Assembly: GCA_026545765.1 (NCBI GenBank)
Contig: CM048841.1
Coordinates: 93,453,352 to 93,517,351 of the forward strand
Direction of reading: 5' to 3'
Length of the DNA: 64,000 nt
Source of the DNA: Plantago major
Lineage: Eukaryota > Streptophyta > Magnoliopsida > Lamiales > Plantaginaceae
Shown here: in pieces, positions 55,876 through 64,000 of the stretch
Numbering within the stretch: position 1 is the stretch's first letter
Layout: the number at the start of each line of letters is the position of its first letter
Made by a program: the position numbers and the translations under genes
The notes under the pieces: generated by a model
Databases searched by the model: none
What the model was told of the DNA's origin: nothing
Seen by the model: only the letters and a program-made list of their open reading frames with translations

Positions 55876-58586
55876 GTGAATATGTGAATGTATACATAGA
55901 AGCTAAGGGCAACTTTTCAACATAACTTTGCATGAATTTTAAGTTCTAAGGGGAGTTTCACAACTTGTTTTGGGAGTTCAATGGCGCGTACCCACAAGTC
56001 CTTTTGTCGTGGACTTTAACAATATGGCTTTGGCGATACCACAATCCATGTGTTCTCAATTGCCCTGAGTATGTTATTCATGCAGATTTTGAGGAATAAA
56101 TAAAGCAAGCCATGAGATTATTAAGCACAAAAATGTTCTATGCAAGTCGAGCTTGAGCTTCCCAAGAGTAAGATCAACATGCTATATGAGTTATTATATG
56201 ATGTTGGATGCGCTCGTGATCGTTCACTAAATAATTGAGGATTTTATAAACAACGAGGAAATTCTAGATATGATATTTGAGCCCAACAATTGCTCAGGCT
56301 GGGAGGGGATAAGGATCATACTGCAGCGAGTGGCAAAGGCAAGGAAATTTCCCAAGTGAGATTTGGAGGTGGCGGCAATAGCAAGGGAGAAGCGTACAGT
56401 TTGACATGGAAGAATGAAGAGCGTTATTGCATTGAAGATGCACGTAATCGGTATATTTTGCATCGAAGATGAGTAAGACGGTAAGATTAAGTATTATCCT
56501 GGCATAGGTATCTTAATATCTCCTGGTAATGTGATATTCATTATGATTTTGTTGACTGTTCAAAATTCAAGTAATAAACTATTTCAACTACATCAATTTT
56601 CATTAGAGCTCGCAAACAATGCGCTTGCTTGGGCGCAATTATTTGTTGGAGCAAAAATCAATATAATTAATTTGTGCAGAATTTATGCAAAATAAACTAT
56701 CTTTGGTTTTTGGTTGTACAATATGTGTGCAAAATTAACTATATCTTTGTTTGTGCAATATATTTTCATTTGAACTGGTTTGTGAAGTTACAAGGTGACG
56801 ACTGACCCATTTGGAACCTATTTGTGGATCCACATAGTTTGTGAGCATTAGGTGACTAGGCGTGGGGGTGGTAAACGTGAAGCATAAACCCTGCCCTACC
56901 CACTTTAGGAATTTTTTTTTTTTTAATGACACTAAGAACCGCAATGCCACTCTTTCAAGACCAGAAACCCGAAATTTCGCGTAAATAAATAACCAAGTTA
57001 AACTGCAACAAGTAGCGACAGACTCTGACTCAGAAAACGTAAATCATCCTTGCGGGATTTGAGTATATTTTGTTCTTCTTTATCTTTTCTTTTTTGGAGT
57101 TTCTAGTACATTTTCATTGATAAAAAAAAAAAAACAAATTAGAAAGAGAAATAATATGTTCATTCCTGCCAAGAGTGATTCGTTTTCTATGGTCAGGATC
57201 AGGAAAATAGAGACGTTACAAGATACTAGGACAAGACTTGAGCATTTGTGTTTTACACATTTATTCTATCCCTTTGGAATTCACTGTACAAAAATACATG
57301 TGGTATCCTAAGTACTAACGGACCCCTACATTTGGTTACATATAGTAACTTGTCCTTTCTACTTCACTGATGCACTGGTATGAGTTATGTATGCTGTTTG
57401 GCATTTAGAAACACGAAAATTAAATAATTAATTGTATAAACCGGGTCTATGGCCAATTTCATATAGATTGTGGCTCCGAGTTAACCACAACCCAAGTGTC
57501 CACTACATAATCAAATTGAATATAGGTTCCTTCACCCTCCTGAAGATTTTATTCCTGCAAGAATCTTGACATCAAGCTAGAATCTAACACTGCGTTATGA
57601 GTAGTAAAAATCAAACAATATAAAATCCTCAAAAGAATGTCAAATTCCATAAAGAAATAAAATTGCTCTATCCAAGGACCCCAAAAGTGAAGATGATAAC
57701 TCATCTTTTCCAGATTAGTTTACACACGCTGCTAGCTTGCAGCAGATTGATAATCACAACACTAATGATTTTTGAATTATAATCACCATCATCACTTGTC
57801 ACTCTATCCCAAAAAGCTATTTTCATGAACCATTATTCTATCTTTGACACCACTAGTACTACCTCAGTCCCGTTAACTCGTCCTTTTTATTTTTGAGGTT
57901 ATTTAGAAATTCAATAGTTTATTTTTGTTGCAATAAAGAGAAATAATAAAAAAAATGTAAAAGGTATGAGAGATATGATAGATAAATGATATAAAAAAGT
58001 GGTAAAAGATAGGAGAGACATATGACAAATATTACGGATAGTGGTTAGTGGAATTTAACTTTTGTTATTTGGAAATTAGTCTATATTAACGAGACAACTT
58101 TAAAAGTAAAGTGGGACAAGATTAGCATGGCATATAGAGTATACCACAATAAGAAGGCATGACGACACATCGAGATGGATACTAAATTGGAAGAATGTAC
58201 TCCATAATCTTTATTTGCTACCTTCAAATAGTTAATGAGCTCGTTTTTTATTGATAATTCGAGCATCCTAAATCTGCGTATCGCATCCCTCACTTGATTT
58301 TAGCTTTTAGGGGTCCTTAGGCCACATAATTCTTATGGTGATAATATGATATCATCAAAACCTCTAGATAATGATGGTTAGGTCCAAGAATTAGGCCCCA
58401 TAATGATTTAACTTTTTTACTGTATAAAGTTGGTCATAAAAACACACTATTCAAAGTTGTATGAGCTCATTTTCTCTTTGTGAAAGCATTCAAAACTTTC
58501 CTTATGAAAAGCCAAACAAAGCCTGACAATCCACAACACTCCAACACACAACAGAACACACTCACATTTTCTGTTTCTTTCACCCC
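55876..58586. other. Intergenic region right of CACTA copy 2
   Basis: No gene supported. An old Stowaway-like copy seems present at about 57858-58141 (left end ctacctcagtcccg, right end gtgggacaag), with diverged termini. The rest is AT-rich and unremarkable. Confidence 0.45.
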
Positions 58587-58702
58587 TACAAATAAACGCA
58601 CACTACTCTCCTTCCATTTCTACAGTAGAGGCAGAGCACCATTTTTGTTTTCTCACTGAGTTTTTAGTTTATCCCAAACAAAAAAGAAGCCAAAGTTTCA
58701 CA

Positions 58703-60802
58703 ATGTTGTTCTTGCTTTTTTCCCTTCTCAATTTTGTATCACTCTCTCAATCTGCAACTGTAGTTGTAGATGGAGTTTCACAATGGAAGAATCCTCAGGT
58801 TCTCATAGGAGATTCTGTCAGTAAGTTTTCATGACTTTCTCTAACTCTGATACTTTTTTTTGGCTGTTACTGTTTCATGTTGAAATTAGCAAAGTTACTA
58901 ACTTTGGGTCTCTTTTGCCTCTGTTGTCTCAGTTTTTCAGCACAAGTACAACTACAGCTTGTACATTTTCAAGAACCAGGATGCTTTTACTCTCTGCAAC
59001 TTCAATCAAGCTACAATCTTGACCAAGCCCAGTTCCAGTTCTTACACTGTAAGTTGAAATACTTTCTTGTTTATGTTTTTGTCTTCAATTTCTAGCTAAA
59101 GCATGGAAATTTCTAATACTCTATAAGAATAAAGTTGGAGTCTTTTGTAGCAATGTGCTAATATTATGATGTCTAGAGATAGGGATGCCTAAGATTACCC
59201 CTACTGATAGATTTTGTAGTTGAAAACTTTTAGTCCTGAATTCTGTTTTAGTTTACTCACCTGTGTTCTTATGCTTAATTTATGCCAATTACTGTGCTTT
59301 TGTTTTAATTTTATTGTATGGAGATTTGTTTCTATTTCAAGTTCTAGTTAGTCCTTCAGAATGTGAATTCAAAAGTGTGAAATTAAGAGGCTTGAACTTC
59401 TTTTTACAAAATAAGAGGAAAATCTGTACAATAATAAATCAGGTGATTCTTATGAGAAAACATAAAAGAAGTGTTCTTGCATTTCCTCACATTGTATTCC
59501 AATTTGGATTGGATTGGCCTCATTTATGCAATTATGATTGCTCTCTTCATGTGACAATTTCATCATCAAGAAATTAGAATTGTGCCTAACACCGATCTCA
59601 CATTGAAGTGGCACACATCACGCCCGGGTTTCTTCTACTTCTCCTTCAACAATGGCTCAAACAAAGCATGCCTAGATGGACAAAAGCTGGCAGTTGACGT
59701 CTTAGCGGCAGCCCCTCCTCAAAATCGTGCAACCTCCCCCGAGATGTCTCCACCTGCGGCTGCTCCTCTACCAAGCACTGGTGGTGGTATCGTGGCTTCT
59801 TCGCCTGCATTCCCTTGGCCTTCTCAACCTCTAGAGAACATGTCGCCTAGTCCAGCACCCGGTTCAGCTGACACGGCCAGCAGCCCGATGGTCCCGGATA
59901 AAGAAGGCATCCCGTTTATCAACAGCAATCCTGCTGTGCCCCTACCTACTGGTGAAATCGACTCTGCCACAATTCGTCCGTTTCCTACCTCTGGTCATCA
60001 AGAATCTAAACAGGTAATTTCTTTCATGGCTTAATAGCATTTATGCTTATTCAATATTTCAGCAACTTAGTTATGTTCATAGTCCACTTTGATTAAAACT
60101 TGGTCACAACTTACAATCAATGAAAATCTGGTATTTTGAGCTGCTATATGTTGAATCTGTCCTACAAGAAGTGATTTCTGGTTCACTTCCAGTGTTGTAC
60201 CACAATTTACTCCTTTTAAAGCTCATGGCAGCTATGTTCTTGACATATGTTGTTGTACTAGCATACAAGTGTTGTTGAAAATTGAAAACAGTCACATGAA
60301 TGACAAGAAGCTCATGCAATAGGCTCATAGTAATTAATTCAGTGCATGTGATTCTTTACTTCACTACACTTGTCCTCAGTCCTCACATTCATACTGCTTC
60401 AAGTTTTCATGTGACACAAACAGCATTTCAAATAACATGAATCATTTAAGACAATAACACTCATTTGATGATATGATATCTTAGGATATACTTACATAGT
60501 AGATGCTAATAAGGTAAATTTGTCATGAAAAGTTTCAAGGCATGCCAACCTAATTAGGATTTCTTGATTTGATGTAAAAACTTAAAAGGCTAAAATTTGC
60601 TGGACAGCACATGAAAGACATAGTACTATACATCGGTGCATTCTTGATCATGGTAGTTTTGCATCTTTTGTTGTGGTACAATGATGGTGTTCTTGATTGG
60701 ATTCTGATTTGCTTGTTTTTCTTGGCATTGCAGGTTGTGGGGTTTCCTTGTGTTAAGGTTGCTCTGAGTTTTATTCTTGGTTGGTTAATGATGATGATTT
60801 AG
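58703..60802 (+). CDS. Phytocyanin / early nodulin-like, GPI-anchored arabinogalactan protein
   Basis: Four exons: 58703-58820, 58933-59048, 59609-60013 and 60734-60802; 708 nt, 235 residues. A signal peptide (MLFLLFSLLNFVSLSQS) leads into a cupredoxin-like domain: VVDGVSQWKNPQVLIGDSV, then HKYNYSLYIFKNQDAFTLCN, then WHTSRPGFFYFSFNNG and ACLDGQKLAVDV. The usual copper ligand His before the second Cys is replaced (ACLDGQK), so it is an ENODL-type, probably copper-free. Residues about 135-205 are Pro/Ser/Ala-rich with AP and SP glycomodules. The C-terminal hydrophobic tail VALSFILGWLMMMI fits a GPI-anchor signal. I place the exon 3 acceptor at TTGAAG|TGG because it restores the conserved YTWH junction. 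Expected at the plasma membrane or wall. Confidence 0.88.
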
Positions 60803-61723
60803 ATGAGGGAGAGTGAGTCTTTGAATGTAAAGTAGCTTTAGAAGTGTTGATTATGCCATCTGTAATGTATTATTAGTACTTAGCAGTATCCTTGACCCTA
60901 CTTTTGGAATTATTGCCACTTTGTTCTTTAGTCTTTTAGCGAAGCATATCATTTCTTGATTTCTTCTTTTCCATTCGATTCGATGGGGTGTTCCAATTTC
61001 GTGTTTTGGAATGATTTCACCATCTCTTTCATTTGGATTATTATGCGAACTCCAATAACTTCACTAAGTTTTTGATTTTTTAACTAGGACCAATTACATT
61101 TCACTGCCAATTTATATGTGATTATGCTCCATTTTGTTGTTTACAAAGGAAAATGCAGGACCATTTTGTTGGCAGTTGGCATAAAGAGGAACAAAAGAAA
61201 TACTATTACTAGAGAATATAGATGGCAAATTTCACCAACCCGGGCCTACTTCTCAGGGTTAGGCCCTGCACTGGTGGATGTGAATGAGATTGGGCCTCGC
61301 AATAAGCCCTTCGGCTTTAAGATCCATGACCCTACTGGAATAGCCCATGCTTTTTTATTTTGCAGGGATATTGGGAAGAATTTCTTTTTTAAATGAGTAA
61401 ATTCTATACATCCAGAGATATAAAATATCCAACTTTTACGAGAGACCGTCTCTCAAATAGATCGGATCAACATTACATATTGTTAAGGTCAAAACTGCAA
61501 AAGTGAAAGTTTCCCATGTCAAAGCCATGACTTTATCCGTTAAAACGTTAAAAGAAGATCAACATTACATCAATTAGGTGAAAACTGCAAAAGAGAAAGT
61601 TTCCCATGTCAAAGCCATGACTTCATCCGTTAAAACAAGCTTTTACCATTGATTAACACAAAAAGGGCTCGTTACAACTCTCGACCACAAACTCGAATGA
61701 ATAAAATCTCACTTGTAAAATAA
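60803..61723. other. Spacer with a 91-bp tandem duplication
   Basis: No gene supported. A unit containing gaaagtttcccatgtcaaagccatgact occurs twice (61463-61560, 61554-61640). A 92-codon open frame at 61118-61396 has no recognisable family and its composition is intergenic. Confidence 0.5.
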
Positions 61724-61796
61724 CGCCGTCTGTGGGAATCGAACCCACGACCACATGGTTAAAAGCCATGCGCTCTACCAGCTGAGCTAAGACGGC
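61724..61796 (-). tRNA. tRNA-Lys (TTT)
   Basis: 73-nt tRNA on the minus strand, GCCGTCTTAGCTCAGCTGG through CACAGACGGCG. The acceptor stem GCCGTCT/AGACGGC pairs fully, the anticodon loop CTTTTAA gives TTT, and the T arm is GTGGGTTCGATTCCCAC. TTTT follows downstream on the minus strand. Confidence 0.97.
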
Positions 61797-62706
61797 CTTG
61801 TTTTTAACTTTAATTAATACATTTAAAAAAAAGATCGTGTGTTTAATACATGTATTAGTCCATTACCACTACATACGTTACATGCATGAATAACCACAAA
61901 ACGTATATTGTGTATAGTTGAACATATGATATTTGTAGTTTAACATGTCATATTGATTCCAAGAGTCGACCTCTCGCAAAAATTTCTCCTGAATTAATAA
62001 CAAAAATATGTAATGATGATTTAATATTTCACGTCACTTACGAAAAAAATCATGCAAACATACATAAGTTGGATAATCCTTCCTCCTTGACAAGGCCTTT
62101 CAAGAAAACTTCCGATATACCAGGTCTACCTTTTAATATAAGCCATGACTTTAAAGAATTATTTAAATTATTAAATTACATTTCTCAAGTGATGCAGTTT
62201 AATTTATTATAAACTACATGGTCTCCAACTCAAATTACCCACATACCCAGAGATAATCTCCCTTAAAAGGGGATGATGATGAGTGATGATTCAATTTAAT
62301 GGTTTTTCATATTTTAATTATCGGTAATTGGGTATGGTCGACATTTACTAGTGTTTTAAAATATTTACAAAAACAGAAGCACATTTAGATTCAGGTGAGT
62401 TGTCAAAGTAATATAGGGGTCTAAAGTAAATATAGTATCTCATTTAATTTGGGCCAATGTATAACTAAAGTTGTTCTAGTACTACAGTGTAAATATCCCA
62501 ACATAAAAAGTAAAGATAGATAAAGATAAAATACACGTGGCCTTCTTCCTCGTACTGCCATTAACAACGTAAGAGTGATTACAGTCTAACTAACCTGCAA
62601 ATCGTCATAACCATATTCCTCTGTTATGTCAATCTCACCATCATAATCCAATCCATACACTAATCAAACTGTACGGACATGAACTTGGACCTCAAGAAAA
62701 ATCTGT
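61797..62706. other. Upstream region of the F-box gene
   Basis: AT-rich promoter-side spacer. Apart from the TATA box listed next, nothing specific is seen. Confidence 0.45.
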
Positions 62707-62710
62707 CTGT

Positions 62711-62720
62711 ATATAAATAA
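62711..62720 (+). promoter_or_regulatory. Probable TATA box of the F-box gene
   Basis: tatataaata lies about 75 bp before the F-box ATG, at a typical position for a short leader. Confidence 0.55.
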
Positions 62721-62791
62721 ATAAATACCTGTGATCCCCCAACAACAAACCTAGCTAATCTCACCAGAAACAAGAAAACCAAACCCTAGAA

Positions 62792-63985
62792 ATGGCGGCC
62801 AAGAACCCAAAATTCCTCCCTGAGCAAATGCTGATCGAGATCTTCTCCAGACTCCCAGCCAAATCCGTCGGAAAATGCCGCTGCTTGTCCAAGTTCTGGT
62901 CCACTCACCTCTCCACACCAGACTTCATCACCAAACACTTGCTCACTCGCCAAAAAGCTCTTCACAAACAGGAACATCTCTTCTTGGTCAGAAAATCCAA
63001 CCCCAGATCTTTTCTCACCATCACTTCTCCAATGAAACCTGGCCAGGAGAGTACCACAGAGCTTGCTGAGCTGACAGGTGGAAGATGGTCTTATGTGTTC
63101 GGTTCTTGCAATGGCCTTGTTCTGCTAACGAACCAGCACATGAACCTCATGGTTCTCAACCCGGTTACTCGTCAGCAGTTCAACATTCCGGACTTGGTGG
63201 AACCGGAAAGTAAGAGGGATTGCTCTTGTCTCAATCAGGTTTTCGGGTTTGGGTACGATAGTGTTGGATCAGACTACAAGATTGTGTCTTTGGCTCATTA
63301 TGTTGATGATCGCCGTAGGGCGGATACTCTTGTGGATGTTTACTCTCTTAAGAGTGGTGTGTGGAGGAACCTTGGCTCGGCCGGTTACGGTTCCATGTTT
63401 CCGGTTCAGAAGCTTGGGGTGCTTGTTAATGGGGCGTTGCATTGGTCGACCGGGGGTCGGGGTGGTTCGGCTGTGGCTGCGTTTGATTTGTCCACCGAGA
63501 GGTTTCGTGTTGTGGAGTTTCCCAAGGAGTTTGATAAGCATGTGCTGTACAATGAGATTCTTGTGCTTGGGGAGTGTCTGTGTATGGTTGATGTGAAAGG
63601 GAGGGGTGTGGGGGAGCTGTGGGTGATGAGGGAGTATGGAAAGGTGGAGTCTTGGTGCAAGTTTCCGGTTTGTGGGAGTGGGTTGTGGGATGGGATTAAG
63701 CTGCTGTGTTGTGTTGGGGAGGGTAAGGTTCTTGGTGTGAGTGATAATAAGCAGAAGTGGTCTGTGTGTGACTTGGAGAAAGGGGTTTCTGAGGAAGTTT
63801 GTGTTGGGGGTGGGAAAGAGGCCAAGTTTTGCGATGGATGTACGTTTGTCGACAGCTTGGTTTCGTTTGAAGGGCAGCCTGATGGTTCTGATGAAGAAGT
63901 GGCGGCTTCGACTGTGGAACGCACTGAGGCCGGTTCCAGGGTCCTGCTGGCTGTGGCTGGCTTGGCATTAGGATTCGTAGAGTAG
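62792..63985 (+). CDS. F-box protein with F-box-associated (FBA) domain
   Basis: Single-exon gene of 397 residues. Residues 8-50 are the F-box (FLPEQMLIEIFSRLPAKSVG, then CRCLSKFWSTHLSTPDF), which would bind an SKP1-type adaptor in an SCF ubiquitin ligase. From about residue 95 the FBA-type domain follows: VFGSCNGLVLL, LNPVTRQQFNIPDL, FGFGYDSVGSDYKIVSL, VDVYSLKSGVWR, LVNGALHWSTGG, a layout shared with CPR1-like and At3g06240-like proteins. Targets are unknown; relatives regulate immunity receptors or are involved in self-incompatibility. The last 30 residues are less conserved and slightly hydrophobic. GC shifts from balanced to G/T-rich along the gene. The stop lies 15 bp before the end of the window. 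Confidence 0.93.
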   Translation: MAAKNPKFLPEQMLIEIFSRLPAKSVGKCRCLSKFWSTHLSTPDFITKHLLTRQKALHKQEHLFLVRKSNPRSFLTITSPMKPGQESTTELAELTGGRWSYVFGSCNGLVLLTNQHMNLMVLNPVTRQQFNIPDLVEPESKRDCSCLNQVFGFGYDSVGSDYKIVSLAHYVDDRRRADTLVDVYSLKSGVWRNLGSAGYGSMFPVQKLGVLVNGALHWSTGGRGGSAVAAFDLSTERFRVVEFPKEFDKHVLYNEILVLGECLCMVDVKGRGVGELWVMREYGKVESWCKFPVCGSGLWDGIKLLCCVGEGKVLGVSDNKQKWSVCDLEKGVSEEVCVGGGKEAKFCDGCTFVDSLVSFEGQPDGSDEEVAASTVERTEAGSRVLLAVAGLALGFVE

Positions 63986-64000
63986 GTAGTAGATAGGAGT

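Noticed and set aside
56227-56472. Opposed short frames at 56.2-56.5 kb
   Set aside because: Gly/Lys-rich reading on the plus strand recalls decayed transposon protein, but no motif is strong enough to name.
59263-59577. Open frame in intron 2 of the phytocyanin gene
   Set aside because: It lies wholly between two exons that join in frame to give a conserved domain, and matches no family.
61118-61396. 92-codon open frame after the phytocyanin gene
   Set aside because: No recognisable domain and no splice or promoter support; composition equals the surrounding spacer.

Overview
The window is plant nuclear DNA, almost certainly from a eudicot. Genes carry many short GT-AG introns. The window encodes plant-specific families: P-class PPR, UGT80 sterol glucosyltransferase, chloroplast thioredoxin y, phytocyanin, PLAC8/cadmium-resistance, F-box with FBA domain, and a plastid-type histidine-pathway enzyme. 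The AT-rich spacers hold Stowaway MITEs, a tRNA-derived SINE, two CACTA transposons and a decayed copia piece. I cannot name the species.

Left third (1-16 kb): the first two exons of HISN3 (minus, gene runs off the left edge) stand head to head with a single-exon PPR gene (1406-2830, +). A four-exon PLAC8/PCR-like gene (5071-4067, -) carries a long TA array in its last intron. After a repeat-rich gap with a copia fossil come RPS3A (11925-9779, -; six exons, one intron apparently GC-AG) and a MYND/SET methyltransferase-like gene (15595-12693, -; four exons). A partial copy of the SET gene (9690-9040) lies just beyond RPS3A. Two tRNA-Glu(CTC) genes bracket the SET gene.

Middle (16-42 kb): a PLA1-II lipase (18793-20150, +), thioredoxin y (23402-21219, -), sterol 3-beta-glucosyltransferase UGT80A2 (30659-25028, -; 14 exons, all phases close), a MED26c-like Mediator subunit (34313-36002, +; seven exons) and the intronless coding region of the Prp5-like DEAD-box helicase RH42 (41961-38767, -; 5'UTR intron).

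Right (42-64 kb): a gene-poor block holds two CACTA transposons, 44619-48132 (sense +) and 51150-55872 (sense -). Each has perfect CACTA ends, a 3-bp target duplication and GCGACGGA subterminal repeats. Both carry, at the same internal position, a minisatellite built of small hairpins whose two forms differ by compensating stem changes; I rate this the most interesting signal. Between them is a roughly 300-bp tandem repeat in which one copy carries a Stowaway MITE and another is the matching empty site. A phytocyanin/early-nodulin-like gene (58703-60802, +), tRNA-Lys(TTT) and an F-box gene (62792-63985, +) close the window.

The genes are independent housekeeping or metabolic loci, not a pathway cluster. 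I found no new multigene system. Exon borders come from reading splice signals and checking that phases and lengths add up; no alignment was possible.
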